Positions 25,688 to 35,761 of a stretch of DNA of 64,000 nt are shown here, in pieces (within the stretch, counting starts at the first letter, position 1; every line of letters begins with the position of its first letter). The position numbers and the translations under genes are program-made. The stretch is taken from the NCBI RefSeq assembly GCF_947504145.1, contig NZ_CANNGQ010000001.1, positions 1 through 64,000 on the forward strand, written 5' to 3'. The notes under the pieces were generated by a model. It was not told the origin of the DNA. It did no database searches and saw nothing but the letters and a program-made list of their open reading frames with translations. The DNA comes from an uncultured Microbulbifer sp. Lineage in GTDB: Bacteria; Pseudomonadota; Gammaproteobacteria; Pseudomonadales; Cellvibrionaceae.

Positions 25688-28321
25688 ATGTTGTTGGGCT
25701 TGAAGACCTGGTACGAGAAGCTGGTGCTCGGACACCCGAAAACCGTGTTGGCGCTGGTGGCTCTGCTCACCCTGGCCGCCGCCGCGGGCCTGCCGAAGTT
25801 CAAACTGGATGCCTCCGCGGACTCCCTTACTCTGGAGACCGACGATTCGCTGGACTTTTTCCGCGAGGTTTCCGAGCGTTACAACTCCGGTGATTTCCTG
25901 GTGGTGACCTACCGCTACAAGGACGGCGACCTGTTCAGCGATGAATCCCTGGCCACAATGCGTCGTCTTCAGGACGAGCTGTCGTTGGTGGACGGGGTTA
26001 CCGGGGTGCAGTCAATTCTCAATGTCCCGTTGCTGTACAGTCCGAAGCTGTCCATTACCGAAGTGGCCGACGGCATCCGTACCCTGTCCAGCCCCGGTGT
26101 AGATAAGGACCTGGCGCGCCAGGAATTCCTTGAAAGCCCCATCTATAAGGAACTGATCCTGAGCCCCGATGGCGAAACCACAGCCATGATGCTCAATCTC
26201 GAGCTGGACAAGAAAGGGCTCGATCTGGTGCGCGAACGCGATGGCCTGCGCCGTCAGCGCAACAATGAAGGCCTGAATACCGAGGAAGCTCAGCGGCTGG
26301 AAGCCGTATCGGCAGAATACCTGAAGCATCGCACCGCACAGGAAGCGGCGGCGCGCGATCGGGTAGATGAAGTCCGCGGAATCCTCACCCACTACAACGA
26401 CAACGCCGAACTGTTCCTGGGCGGCCTCACCATGATCACCTCGGATATGATCGCGTTTATCCAGAGCGATCTAATGGTGTTCGGCGCGGGTATCCTGGCG
26501 TTTATTGTCATTACCCTGCTGCTGATCTTTCGTCAGCCGCGCTGGGTATTGTTGCCGCTGGTGACCTGTGTCACCACCGCGGTGATGATGCTGGGGTTGC
26601 TGTCCTGGATGGACTGGCGCCTGACGGTTATCTCGGCAAACTTTGTTGCGTTGCTGCTGATCATCACTCTCGCCATCACCATCCACCTGGCGGTGCGCTA
26701 CCGGGAATATTTCGCCGAACATCCGGAGTGGAGCCGCTTCCAGCTGGCATCCGCCACCGTGTCGTTCATGGCCAAGCCCTGTCTCTACACCGGGCTCACC
26801 ACCATGGTGGCGTTTATCTCGCTGGTGGTCAGTGGTATCCGCCCGGTGATCGATTTCGGCTGGATGATGACCATGGGTGTTACCGTGGCACTGGTGCTGT
26901 CGTTCCTGATTCTGCCCGCCAGTCTGATGCTGCTTAAAAAGCGCGATGCCGGGCAGGGTGCTGATAATTCGCACGCATTCACCCAGGTGTTTTCTCGCTT
27001 TGCGGAACACCACAAGGGCGTGGTACTGGGCGTTGCTGTGGTGGCGGCATTGATCAGTGCGGTGGGCATTAGTCAGCTGAAAGTGGAAAACCGATTTATC
27101 GATTATTTCGATGATTCCACCGAAATTTATCAGGGCATGCTGGTCATCGATCAGCGCCTCGGTGGCACCATCAACCTGGACGTGGTGCTGAGTAAACCGG
27201 AGCAGACGGAGGCGGTGTTCGAAGGTGAGGAGGACCCATTTGCGGCGGACTTTGGTGGGGATGAGTTCGGCAGTAGTGAGAGCGCAGAAGGCGAAGATGC
27301 CGATTCATTTGCTGAGTCGGATCCATTTGCCGCAGAAGACCCATTCGCGGCGGATGACCCGTTCGCCAGCGGCAGCGACAGCCAGGCTCCAGACGCCTAC
27401 TGGTTTACTGTTGCCGGCCTGAATCAGATCGAGCGGCTGCATGACTTCCTCGAGGCGCAACCGGAAATCGGCAAGGTGCAGTCGCTCGCCACCCTGTACA
27501 AGGTGGCTCAGGATCTGAACGATGGTGGCCTCAACGATTTTGAGTTGGCGGTGGCCCGCCAGAGCCTGCCGGAGGAGATCAATCAGGTGTTGGTAAATCC
27601 CTACTGGTCTCCGCAGCAGCAGGAAGTGCGTATCACCATGCGGGTGATGGAAACCGACCCGGACCTGAGCCGGGATGAGCTGATCCGTCGTATCTATACC
27701 TTTGCGGAAACGGATATGGGTATCGCGCCGGAAAATATTCGTCAGACCGGGATGCTGGTGCTGTACAACAATATGCTGCAGAGCCTGTTTAAATCCCAGA
27801 TTCTGACATTGGGTGCGGTATTTGCGGGAATCCTGCTGATGTTCCTGGTGTTGTTCCGCTCTCTTTCACTGGCGGTGATTGCACTGGTGCCGAATATGCT
27901 GGCTGCTTGTGTGGTGCTGGGTGGCATGGGGCTGGCCAATATCCCGCTGGATATGATGACCATTACCATCGCGGCGATTACCGTGGGGATTGGCGTGGAC
28001 CACGCGATCCACTATCTGTACCGGTTCCGCGAGGAGTTTGCCAAAGACGGTGACTACGTGGCGACCATGCATCGCAGCCACGCCACTATCGGCCGCGCCA
28101 TGTTCTATACCGCAATCACCATTATCGCCGGTTTCTCGATTCTGGCCCTGTCCAAGTTTGTGCCGTCGATTTACTTCGGGCTGTTGACCGCACTCGCCAT
28201 GTCGGCGGCACTGCTGGGCTCTCTGACCCTGTTACCGCTGCTGCTGGTATTGATCAAGCCGTTGGCGAAGGAAGGGGACGAGCCGGGAAAGTCATCGGCG
28301 GCTGAAACCTGCCCCGGTTGA
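25688..28321 (+). CDS. MMPL/RND-family transporter
   Basis: An inner-membrane protein of 877 residues with two repeats of one helix, a periplasmic domain and five helices each. Helix-rich parts are near residues 20-38, 260-420, 445-465 and 690-870. The second half has GIGVDHAIHYLYRFREEF, typical of the RND/MMPL proton-relay area. A low-complexity acidic insert with repeated DPFA units (about residues 512-567) sits in the second periplasmic loop. The closest functional idea is hopanoid or lipid export (HpnN-like), but substrate and partners cannot be read. ATG at 25688 is chosen over an upstream GTG. Confidence 0.9.
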   Translation: MLLGLKTWYEKLVLGHPKTVLALVALLTLAAAAGLPKFKLDASADSLTLETDDSLDFFREVSERYNSGDFLVVTYRYKDGDLFSDESLATMRRLQDELSLVDGVTGVQSILNVPLLYSPKLSITEVADGIRTLSSPGVDKDLARQEFLESPIYKELILSPDGETTAMMLNLELDKKGLDLVRERDGLRRQRNNEGLNTEEAQRLEAVSAEYLKHRTAQEAAARDRVDEVRGILTHYNDNAELFLGGLTMITSDMIAFIQSDLMVFGAGILAFIVITLLLIFRQPRWVLLPLVTCVTTAVMMLGLLSWMDWRLTVISANFVALLLIITLAITIHLAVRYREYFAEHPEWSRFQLASATVSFMAKPCLYTGLTTMVAFISLVVSGIRPVIDFGWMMTMGVTVALVLSFLILPASLMLLKKRDAGQGADNSHAFTQVFSRFAEHHKGVVLGVAVVAALISAVGISQLKVENRFIDYFDDSTEIYQGMLVIDQRLGGTINLDVVLSKPEQTEAVFEGEEDPFAADFGGDEFGSSESAEGEDADSFAESDPFAAEDPFAADDPFASGSDSQAPDAYWFTVAGLNQIERLHDFLEAQPEIGKVQSLATLYKVAQDLNDGGLNDFELAVARQSLPEEINQVLVNPYWSPQQQEVRITMRVMETDPDLSRDELIRRIYTFAETDMGIAPENIRQTGMLVLYNNMLQSLFKSQILTLGAVFAGILLMFLVLFRSLSLAVIALVPNMLAACVVLGGMGLANIPLDMMTITIAAITVGIGVDHAIHYLYRFREEFAKDGDYVATMHRSHATIGRAMFYTAITIIAGFSILALSKFVPSIYFGLLTALAMSAALLGSLTLLPLLLVLIKPLAKEGDEPGKSSAAETCPG

Positions 28322-28329
28322 GGTCGCGC

Positions 28330-28878
28330 TCAATCTTCCTGCATAAAGAAGTCCCGCAAATAGCGAAATAATTTTCGCTGGTTTGTCGGGGCTTTTTTAT
28401 TGGCGATTTCTTTATTGGATTCGCGGATCAGAGTGCGTAATTGCTGATGATCTGCGCCCGGGTATTCATTGAAAAATGCGCTCTGGGCATCTTTGCCGTG
28501 TTCTAGCAGGCGCGTTCGCCAATCTTCCGCCATGCGGTCAAAGCGCAGGTGCAGGTGGTCCTGCTCCTTGTGTTTTTCCAGCACGGCTTCAATCGCCTCC
28601 ACGTCCGCTTTGCGCATCAGCTTGCCGATGTACTGCAGTTGCCTGCGGCGGGCTTCCCGGGACTTGATCCGGTGCATGGTTTCAATGGCTTCGGTCAGCA
28701 CTGCATCCATCGGCACATCCGCAAGCTTGGTGGCATTCAGCTCGGTCAGCTGTTTGCCAAGCTCCTGCAGCCGGTGCATCTCTTCTTTGATCTGGGTTTT
28801 GCTTTTGGGCAAATCCTCATCGTCAAACGCGTTGTAAGGATCATTGCTGTCGGAATTGCGGTCGTCAGAATTGTGCAT
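28330..28878 (-). CDS. darP: Ribosome-associated protein DarP (YjgA, DUF615)
   Basis: A 182-residue protein with an acidic N-terminus (SKSKTQIKEEMHRLQELG region) and the family-specific pattern SREARRRQLQYIGKLMR near residue 75. It also has the C-terminal NQRKLFRYLRDFF. DarP binds the 50S subunit and assists its late assembly. ATG at 28878 is preferred to an in-frame TTG four codons upstream, because GAGA lies 6 bases before it. It converges with the MMPL gene with only eight bases between them. Confidence 0.92.
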   Translation of the reverse strand: MHNSDDRNSDSNDPYNAFDDEDLPKSKTQIKEEMHRLQELGKQLTELNATKLADVPMDAVLTEAIETMHRIKSREARRRQLQYIGKLMRKADVEAIEAVLEKHKEQDHLHLRFDRMAEDWRTRLLEHGKDAQSAFFNEYPGADHQQLRTLIRESNKEIANKKAPTNQRKLFRYLRDFFMQED

Positions 28879-28928
28879 AGAAAATCTCAAAAATTACGCT
28901 TCACGCTGAGTCGCGGGTGAATAATAAA

Positions 28929-30296
28929 TCAGGCAAAAAATATCGTCGCCAGGCCGAGGAAGGACATAAAGCCCACCACGTCTGTGACCGTCGTCAGGGC
29001 TACGCCGCCCGCCAGTGCCGGGTCGATGCGCATTGCCCGCAGTGCCACCGGCAGGATGGCGCCGGCGAGTGCCGCGGTAATCAGGTTGATGACCATGGCG
29101 GCAATGATAATCCAGCCAATACGCGGATCCCCAAACCAGAGTGCGGCGATAGCGCCCATCACGGCCGACCACAAAATCGCGTTCAGCGCGCCGCTGCCAA
29201 GCTCCCGTGAAAGCAGCCAGCCAAGGTTACTGCGGCCCACCTGGCCCAATGCCATACCGCGAATCACCACGGTCAGCGTCTGGCTACCGGCCACACCGCC
29301 CATGCTGGCAACAATCGGCATCAAGACCGCCAGTGCCACCACCTTGTCGATGGTGCCCTGGAACAGGTTGATGACCCAGGATGCCAGTAGTGCGGTGAGC
29401 AGGTTGATCCCGAGCCAGATTGCGCGGCGCGGGGCGGTGCGTCGCACGGTGGCGAAGGTGTCTTCCTCCTCGTCCAGGCCGGCGAGGCTCATGAGTGAGT
29501 GGTCCGCATCTTCCCGGATCACGTCCACCACATCGTCGATGGTGATACGTCCCAGCAGGCGCTTGTGTTCGTCCACTACCGGTGCGGTTACCCAGTCGTA
29601 TTTGGCAAACAGACGCGCGACCTCGTCATCGGGCATGTCCGCGGGAATGGGTTCCACGTCGGTGACCATAATCTCGCGCACGGTGACGGAGGGGTCGGTG
29701 GTGAGTAGTTTGGTGAGCGGCAACAGGCCGATAAACCGATCCTTGCGGTTCACTACAAACAGGTTGTCGGTGGATTCCGGCAGTTGCTCGTGGCGGCGCA
29801 GGTAGCGCAGCACCACGTCCAGATGCAGGTTGGGGCGCACAGATACGATTTCCGTATCCATCAGGCCACCGGCGGTTTCCTCGTCGTAGGCGAGGACGCT
29901 CTCTACCCGCTGGCGATCGCGCTCGCTCATGGCGGACAGTACTTCCCCCATGACCCGTTCCGGCAGCTGCTGCAGGATGTCTGCCACATCGTCCGCATCC
30001 AGCCCTTCCATCACCGCCACCATTTCTTCGGTGTCCATGGTGGAGAGGATCTGCGCCTGGACCTCGTCGGGCAGTTCCTGCAGAACTTCGCCCTCTACTT
30101 CGCGATCGATCAGCTTCCACAACACCTGGCGGATACGCGGCGGGGAGCTTTCCAGCAGCTGGGCAATACTCGGCGGGGAGAGGGATGCCAGCATGCGCTG
30201 GACTTCGCGTCCGGTGCCGCTATCCAGCGCGGCGTACAGCTCACCGAGCTGATTCTGCGCACGGAAATTGATGTCGGCGTTGACGGGTTTGGGCAC
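28929..30296 (-). CDS. mgtE: MgtE-type magnesium transporter
   Basis: A 455-residue Mg2+ channel. In order it has an N-domain of superhelical repeats (residues 10-135), two CBS domains (about 140-260) and five transmembrane helices (about 280-450). The helices include the conserved PIVASMGGVAGSQT pore segment. The cytoplasmic domains gate the channel by sensing Mg2+. GTG start with AGGA 6 bases upstream. It is the last gene of the ptsN-rapZ-ptsO block, which is the usual position in pseudomonads. Confidence 0.95.
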   Translation of the reverse strand: MPKPVNADINFRAQNQLGELYAALDSGTGREVQRMLASLSPPSIAQLLESSPPRIRQVLWKLIDREVEGEVLQELPDEVQAQILSTMDTEEMVAVMEGLDADDVADILQQLPERVMGEVLSAMSERDRQRVESVLAYDEETAGGLMDTEIVSVRPNLHLDVVLRYLRRHEQLPESTDNLFVVNRKDRFIGLLPLTKLLTTDPSVTVREIMVTDVEPIPADMPDDEVARLFAKYDWVTAPVVDEHKRLLGRITIDDVVDVIREDADHSLMSLAGLDEEEDTFATVRRTAPRRAIWLGINLLTALLASWVINLFQGTIDKVVALAVLMPIVASMGGVAGSQTLTVVIRGMALGQVGRSNLGWLLSRELGSGALNAILWSAVMGAIAALWFGDPRIGWIIIAAMVINLITAALAGAILPVALRAMRIDPALAGGVALTTVTDVVGFMSFLGLATIFFA

Positions 30297-30375
30297 AGGG
30301 ATTCCTGATCTTCGAGGTGGCGGCGAGTGCCGGCATTATAGCGGCAAAAAATGAACGGGCGGCTCTATAGCCTGA

Positions 30376-30645
30376 CTACTCGCCCTCGCCAAAGTAGTCA
30401 TTGATCAGCAGACAGATGGCTTCGTGCGCGGCGTCTTCGTCGCGGCCGCAGATTTCCAGTTCCAGCTCCACACCCTTGCCGGCGGCAAGCAGCATCAACG
30501 CCATCACACTTTTACCGTCCACCGCCTTGCCCTGGCAGTGCACTTTCACTTCGGATGAGAAGCGCGCACTGGTCTGGGCAAATTTGCTGGCGGCGCGGGC
30601 GTGGAGGCCGAGCTTATTGATGATGGTGATGCGGCTTTTCTGCAT
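30376..30645 (-). CDS. ptsO: Phosphocarrier protein NPr (HPr family)
   Basis: An 89-residue HPr-like protein. The phosphorylated His is H15 in NKLGLHARAA and the regulatory-type Ser is in GKSVMALMLLA. It carries phosphate from EI-Ntr to EIIA-Ntr in the nitrogen PTS, a regulatory rather than sugar-transporting chain. Position 72 bases after rapZ and near ptsN and rpoN supports PtsO over sugar-PTS HPr. Confidence 0.96.
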   Translation of the reverse strand: MQKSRITIINKLGLHARAASKFAQTSARFSSEVKVHCQGKAVDGKSVMALMLLAAGKGVELELEICGRDEDAAHEAICLLINDYFGEGE

Positions 30646-30717
30646 GGGTAGTGTTCTGTCGATGTTCTCGTTGTTTTTATGGGCTGGCTTTCTGGGGCTG
30701 CTGTGCCTGGGCCGGTC

Positions 30718-31578
30718 TTACTTCTGCTGCTCGCGGTGGCGGATCTGGATATTTTCGAACTGGCTGGCGAAGGTTTTGGCCAGCTGCTCGACCATATACA
30801 CAGAGCGGTGACGACCGCCGGTACAGCCGATGGAGACGGAGGTGTAGCTGCGGTTGCTCTGTTGGTAAGAGGGCAGCCAGCGCTCCAGGAAATGGGTGAT
30901 GTCCCGCTCCATGTCTTGGGTTTCCTGGTGTGAGCGCAGAAACTCCGCCACTTCCGGGTCCATACCAGTTTTGTTGCGCAACTCCGCTATCCAGTAGGGG
31001 TTGGGCAGGCAGCGCAGGTCGAACACCAGATCCGCATCTACCGGGACGCCGTGTTTGAACCCGAAGGACTGGAACAGGATCGCCATGCCCGGCGAATCTT
31101 TGCCCACTACCCGGGATTTCATCTGGTCGCGCAACTGGTGCAGGCTGAGGCTGCTGGTGTCGATCACCAGGTCGGCCATGGACGCGAGAGGCGCGAGCAG
31201 TTCTTTCTCGCGATTGAGGGCTTCCAGCAGGTGGGTGTGGCTGTCACTGAGCGGGTGCTTGCGGCGGGTTTCGCTGAAGCGTTGTACCAATATGGGGGAG
31301 CGTGCATCCAGATAGATGACGTCGCAGTCTATACCGCTGTCGCGCAGATCGTTGATGACCTGAGGAGCCTGGCGCACGTCGTGCCACAGGTTGCGGGCAT
31401 CGATGCCGAGTGCCAGCTGGGTGTTTTCCTCGGCGGGCTGCTCCGCTACCCGGCGGATTAACTCTGGCAGCAGGCTCGCCGGGAGATTGTCGATGCAGTT
31501 GAAGCCAACATCTTCCAGCAGTTGCAGGGCGGAGCTTTTGCCGGAGCCCGAACGGCCGCTGATTATGACCAGTCGCAT
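30718..31578 (-). CDS. rapZ: RNase adapter / nucleotide-binding protein RapZ
   Basis: A 286-residue protein with P-loop GRSGSGKSSAL at residues 8-18. It also has the C-terminal SIGCTGGRHRSVYMVEQLA characteristic of the RapZ/YvcJ family. In enterobacteria RapZ presents the GlmZ small RNA to RNase E and so tunes amino-sugar synthesis. Its exact target here is unknown. It lies between ptsN and ptsO, the conserved gammaproteobacterial order. Confidence 0.97.
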   Translation of the reverse strand: MRLVIISGRSGSGKSSALQLLEDVGFNCIDNLPASLLPELIRRVAEQPAEENTQLALGIDARNLWHDVRQAPQVINDLRDSGIDCDVIYLDARSPILVQRFSETRRKHPLSDSHTHLLEALNREKELLAPLASMADLVIDTSSLSLHQLRDQMKSRVVGKDSPGMAILFQSFGFKHGVPVDADLVFDLRCLPNPYWIAELRNKTGMDPEVAEFLRSHQETQDMERDITHFLERWLPSYQQSNRSYTSVSIGCTGGRHRSVYMVEQLAKTFASQFENIQIRHREQQK

Positions 31579-31681
31579 AAAACAAGCACTCCTTGCGGTA
31601 TCCGGGGCAGTGTGCCGCCGGATTGGCTAACGTGAGCCGGGCTGGGCTCCGGAGGGAGGGTGCCAGCGCAGGCGCCAGCTA

Positions 31682-32143
31682 TTATGCCGCGGCAGCGCTG
31701 TTGATGGCCAGTGCGTAGAGCTCGTCGCTGGTGGTCGCTGCGCGCAGTTTTTCGCGCACACGGCTGTCGCTGAACAGGGCGGCAATTTCCGCGAGGGTAT
31801 CCAGGTGTTCCTGGTCGGAATCCTCGGGGACCAACAGGGCGAACAGCAGGTCCACGGGCTGGCGGTCAATAGCGTCAAAGTCTACGGCGGGGGACGTTGT
31901 ACACAGAACACCGATGGGGCGCTCACAGCCGGGCAGGCGGCAGTGGGGGATGGCAACACCTTCGCCAATCCCGGTGGAGCCCAGGCGTTCCCGGGCGACC
32001 AGCTGGTTGAATACGGTATCGGAATCCAGTTCGGGGTGTTGTTCTGAAATCGCCTGGGCGATATTGAGTAACAGCTTTTTCTTGCTGCTCCCCGCCAGGT
32101 GGCAAAGGCTCAGGCGGGGAGAGAGTAATGCTTCCAATGTCAT
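31682..32143 (-). CDS. ptsN: PTS IIA-like nitrogen regulatory protein
   Basis: A 153-residue EIIA-Ntr. The phosphorylation site is H67 in GVAIPHCRL, followed by LVPEDSDQEHLDTLAEIAALF. It receives phosphate from NPr and regulates K+ uptake, nitrogen and other functions by protein contact. Its gene lies 54 bases after hpf and downstream of rpoN, the conserved cluster. The sequence is complete. Confidence 0.96.
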   Translation of the reverse strand: MTLEALLSPRLSLCHLAGSSKKKLLLNIAQAISEQHPELDSDTVFNQLVARERLGSTGIGEGVAIPHCRLPGCERPIGVLCTTSPAVDFDAIDRQPVDLLFALLVPEDSDQEHLDTLAEIAALFSDSRVREKLRAATTSDELYALAINSAAAA

Positions 32144-32197
32144 AACTTACTGATGATCTAGCGGTACAGGCCAGCCGGTAACCGGGTTGTGTTACGA

Positions 32198-32491
32198 CTA
32201 GCGGTGACTGCGTAACTTCTCTTTGTGTTTCAGCAGTTGCCGGTCGAGTTTGTCACTCAGCGAATCAATCGCTGCGTACATGTCCTCAGATTCCGAATCG
32301 GCAAAGATATCCTTGTTGCCGTTCACGTGAACCCGTGCCTCGGCTTTCTGGATGAGTTTGTCGACGGACAGAATGACCTGGGCGTTGGTGATCAGGTCAT
32401 TGTGGCGGGAGAGCTTGTCCAGTTTGGTCAGGCAGTAATCGCGCATGGCCGGAGTAAGGTCTACATGGTGGCCACTGATGTTAATCTGCAT
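32198..32491 (-). CDS. hpf: Ribosome hibernation promoting factor
   Basis: A 97-residue short-form HPF. It starts MQINISGHHVDLTPAMRDY and contains ARVHVNGNKDIFADSESEDMYAAIDSL, the family core. It binds the 30S subunit in stationary phase and stabilises inactive ribosomes. ATG at 32491 is chosen because GAGGAG lies just upstream; the longer frame adds only noncoding-looking residues. Located directly after rpoN, as is usual. Confidence 0.96.
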   Translation of the reverse strand: MQINISGHHVDLTPAMRDYCLTKLDKLSRHNDLITNAQVILSVDKLIQKAEARVHVNGNKDIFADSESEDMYAAIDSLSDKLDRQLLKHKEKLRSHR

Positions 32492-32657
32492 GGATTTCTC
32501 CTCATCGGGTGCAACACAATCTGGCTGCACCCCCGCACAGGGCGGCACCCTACTAGGAAGTGCGCCAGAATGGAAGGATACACTCGATGACTGGCCATTG
32601 GTTGCGCAGAAAGTGACCGCACGGGGGTGAGGTAACCGGCGATTGTGACCCTACCGG

Positions 32658-34139
32658 CTAGACCAGTCGCTTTCGCTCGCTGGAGGAGGGGATACCCATG
32701 GATTCTCGGTATTTGGCGACGGTCCGCCGCGCCACCTTGATACCCTGGGAGTCCAGCTCCTGAGTGATCTTGTTGTCGGAGAGTGGCTTGCGCGGCTGCT
32801 CGGCGTCGACCAGCTTGCGGATCAGGGCGCGGATGGCGGTGGAGGAGGCATCTTCGCCGGAGTCGGTGCTCACATGGCTGGAAAAGAAGTATTTGAGCTC
32901 GAACACACCGCGTGGGGTGAGCATGTACTTCTGGGTGGTTACCCGCGAAATGGTGGATTCGTGCATGCCGATATTTTCGGCAATATTGGCCAGCACCATG
33001 GGTTTCATGGCTTCCGGGCCCAGTTCGAAAAAGCCCTGCTGTTTCTCTACGATGCTGCTGGCGACTTTGAGCAGGGTCTCGTGGCGGCTCTGCAGGCTTT
33101 TCAGGAACCAGCGCGCCTCCTGCAGGTTGTCGCGCAGGTAGTTGTTCTGGCTGGAATTATCGGCGCGCTTGATCAACGCTGCGTAGGTGTCATTGATGCG
33201 TAGTTTGGGGGTGGTCTCAGGGTTCAGTTCCACTACCCAGCGGTGCTCTTTGCGGCTCACGATCACGTCGGGCACCACGTACTGGGGCTCCTCGCCGCCA
33301 AACGCTTCGCCGGGATAGGGGGTGAGGGTCTGGATCAGCCGCATGACGTCGCCGAGCTGGGTCTCGTTGAGGCGGGTGCGGCGGCTCAGCTGGCGGAAAT
33401 CGCGCTTGCCGAGTAGATCGAGATGCTCGCTGACGACCAGTAGCGCCTGGTCAATCCAGGGGGTGTGCTCCGGTAACTGGCGCAGTTGCAGCAGCAGGCT
33501 CTCGCGCAGGTCGCGGGCACCGCAGCCGGCGGGCTCCAGCTGCTGGATGGTCTTCAATACCGCCTGTACTTCGTCGCTCTCCACCTCAAAAGCGGCCGCC
33601 ATCTCGTCCAGATCCGCGTCGAGAAAACCGTTGGGAGCGATGGCATCGATCAGGGCTTCGCCGATCAGCTTGTCGACGTCGGTGAGGCCGGTCAGATTCA
33701 GTTGCCAGCGCAGATGATCCTGCAGGCTCTCTGAGGCCGCGTTGCGCTGCTCCAGTGCGTACTCTTCGCCCTCACCGCCGCTGTAGCTGCCACTGGTATA
33801 GATGTCGTCCCAGCGGGTGTCTACGGGCAGGTCGTCGGGGATTTCGCTGTTCCAGTCACCGTCGGCATTGGCCGTGGCGTCGTTCTGGGTCTCGCGGGCA
33901 CTCTCGCGCTCGGCGGCTTCCCGCTCCTGGCCTTCGGATTTGGCTGGGGTGTTCTGGTCGTGATGTGTCTCACCGGCGTGCTCGTCGAAGTCGGATTCCA
34001 GCAGGGGGTTGCTGTCGAGCGCAGACTGGATTTCCTGCTGCAGATCCAGCGTCGACAATTGCAGCAGACGAATTGCCTGCTGCAGCTGCGGTGTCATCGT
34101 CAGCTGTGTGCCGAGTTTTAACTGGAGTGACTGCTTCAT
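32658..34139 (-). CDS. rpoN: RNA polymerase sigma-54 factor
   Basis: A 493-residue sigma-54. Region I is Gln/Leu-rich (LTMTPQLQQAIRLLQ), region II is acidic and variable (residues about 55-130), and the core- and DNA-binding parts follow. The RpoN box ARRTVAKYRESM lies near the C-terminus. It directs activator-dependent transcription of nitrogen, motility and other genes. The gene sits between lptB and hpf, the conserved position. Confidence 0.97.
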   Translation of the reverse strand: MKQSLQLKLGTQLTMTPQLQQAIRLLQLSTLDLQQEIQSALDSNPLLESDFDEHAGETHHDQNTPAKSEGQEREAAERESARETQNDATANADGDWNSEIPDDLPVDTRWDDIYTSGSYSGGEGEEYALEQRNAASESLQDHLRWQLNLTGLTDVDKLIGEALIDAIAPNGFLDADLDEMAAAFEVESDEVQAVLKTIQQLEPAGCGARDLRESLLLQLRQLPEHTPWIDQALLVVSEHLDLLGKRDFRQLSRRTRLNETQLGDVMRLIQTLTPYPGEAFGGEEPQYVVPDVIVSRKEHRWVVELNPETTPKLRINDTYAALIKRADNSSQNNYLRDNLQEARWFLKSLQSRHETLLKVASSIVEKQQGFFELGPEAMKPMVLANIAENIGMHESTISRVTTQKYMLTPRGVFELKYFFSSHVSTDSGEDASSTAIRALIRKLVDAEQPRKPLSDNKITQELDSQGIKVARRTVAKYRESMGIPSSSERKRLV

Positions 34140-34371
34140 AAAGGGGGTGCCGGCAGAAAATTCTGGCGTTGGCCCGCTGCAGAAGATTTGATGCTTGCTG
34201 CGGCGGCGTAAAGCTCATTTCCTGCAGACTACCCCGGGGAAATCCGGAACACAAGGGGGCGGTTAAGCAATAAGTGTGCCGGAAAATTTTGAGAATCCGG
34301 TCACAGGGTGTTTGTGGATAAAAACGGCCTAATCAATTGCGAGCTGGGCAGATGAAAGTGTGCAAAATCGC

Positions 34372-35097
34372 TTAAATGGTGAACTCGTGTCCCAGATACA
34401 CATCTTTCACCTGTTTGTTTTCGGCTACGTCCCGGGGGTTGCCGGAGGCAATGATGTGGCCCTCGCTGACGATAAAAGCGGTCTCACAGATATCCAGGGT
34501 TTCGCGCACATTGTGGTCGGTGATCAGCACGCCGATGCCGCGGTCCCGCAGGTGGCGGATGATCTGCTTGATGTCGTTGACCGAAATCGGGTCTACGCCG
34601 GCGAAGGGTTCATCGAGCAGGACAAAGGCGGGGTTGGTGGCGAGGGCGCGTGCGATCTCCACACGCCGGCGTTCACCGCCGGACAGGGCCATGCCCAGGC
34701 TGTCGCGGATATGGGTGATGTGGAACTCTTCCAGCAGCGCCTCCAGCTGTTCTTTACGCTGGGTGCGATTGAGGTCTTTGCGGGTTTCCAGGATGGCGAG
34801 GATGTTGTCGGCGACTGACAGGCGGCGGAACACCGAGGCCTCCTGGGGCAGGTAGCCAATTCCCTTGCGGGCGCGGCCGTGCATGGAGAGCCCGGTAATG
34901 TCTTCGCTGTCGATCATCACCCGTCCGGCGTCTGCCTGCACCAGGCCCGCGATCATGTAGAAACAGGTGGTTTTACCGGCGCCGTTGGGGCCCAGCAGGC
35001 CGACCACCTGGCCGCTGGATACGCTCACGGATACATCCTGAACGACTTTGCGCTTCTTATACTGCTTGGCGAGATGTAACGCTTTGAGCGTCGGCAT
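34372..35097 (-). CDS. lptB: LPS export ABC transporter ATPase
   Basis: A 241-residue ATPase with Walker [11 protein letters not shown]-loop, signature [15 protein letters not shown] and Walker [13 protein letters not shown]. With LptFG (not in the window) it powers LPS extraction from the inner membrane and passes it to LptC and LptA. The lptF and lptG genes being elsewhere is normal. It lies 112 bases after lptA and 232 before rpoN. Confidence 0.97.
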   Translation of the reverse strand: MPTLKALHLAKQYKKRKVVQDVSVSVSSGQVVGLLGPNGAGKTTCFYMIAGLVQADAGRVMIDSEDITGLSMHGRARKGIGYLPQEASVFRRLSVADNILAILETRKDLNRTQRKEQLEALLEEFHITHIRDSLGMALSGGERRRVEIARALATNPAFVLLDEPFAGVDPISVNDIKQIIRHLRDRGIGVLITDHNVRETLDICETAFIVSEGHIIASGNPRDVAENKQVKDVYLGHEFTI

Positions 35098-35209
35098 GGC
35101 AAATTCCGGTATCTGGTGGGCTAGCCGCGGTAACCTCGGCTGGCTGAGTTCTTTTCGTGTGTTGCTCTGGCGTCCGACCTGGCCGCGGCGCGTGGGGGGG
35201 GTTGCGCGC

Positions 35210-35761
35210 TTACTGCGAGTCGGGTTGTGGTGCTGTTTCTGACTCTGGTTGTGATTCGGGTTTCCAGATCATCTCCACCCGCTTTTTCTCCGATTGGCCC
35301 TGGGCCTGCATCTGTTCGCTGCCGAGGTCGTAATCAATGCGCTCGGCGGACAGGGTGTTGCCGTCGCGGTCGACGAAGGCTTCGCCAGTGAGCTCCAGCG
35401 CGTCGCTGCTGACCAGAAATTCGATGCGTTTGGCTCGCGCCTTGACCGGGCTGGTGCTCTCTTTCACCTGCTGTTGAAAATGCGCGGGTGTGCCGGTGGC
35501 CACCACCTTGTTGATTTCGCCCTTGCTGTTGCCGTGGACTTCGACGCGGTCCGCGCGGATTTGCAGGGAGCCTTGCGAGATGACCACATTGCCGCTGTAT
35601 ACAGACAGGTTTTTACTGCGGTTGGCTTTGAGGTTGTCGGCAGATACTTTTACCGGTTGCTCGCGGTCGCCAGGCAGGGCCAGCGCCTGAAGGCCTGTCA
35701 GTGCAAAGATGGCCGCCAGTGCCACAGCGGCGAGTCGGCGGGGGGCGTCAACGGAGTTCAT
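35210..35761 (-). CDS. lptA: LPS transport periplasmic protein
   Basis: A 183-residue LptA with a signal peptide (LTGLQALA cut) and the OstA beta-jellyroll pattern, including [25 protein letters not shown]. It bridges LptC and LptD in the periplasm. The start at 35761 has GGAAAG 5 bases before ATG and gives a proper signal. It overlaps the end of lptC by 14 bases. The C-terminus has a Pro/Glu/Gln-rich tail. Confidence 0.93.
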   Translation of the reverse strand: MNSVDAPRRLAAVALAAIFALTGLQALALPGDREQPVKVSADNLKANRSKNLSVYSGNVVISQGSLQIRADRVEVHGNSKGEINKVVATGTPAHFQQQVKESTSPVKARAKRIEFLVSSDALELTGEAFVDRDGNTLSAERIDYDLGSEQMQAQGQSEKKRVEMIWKPESQPESETAPQPDSQ

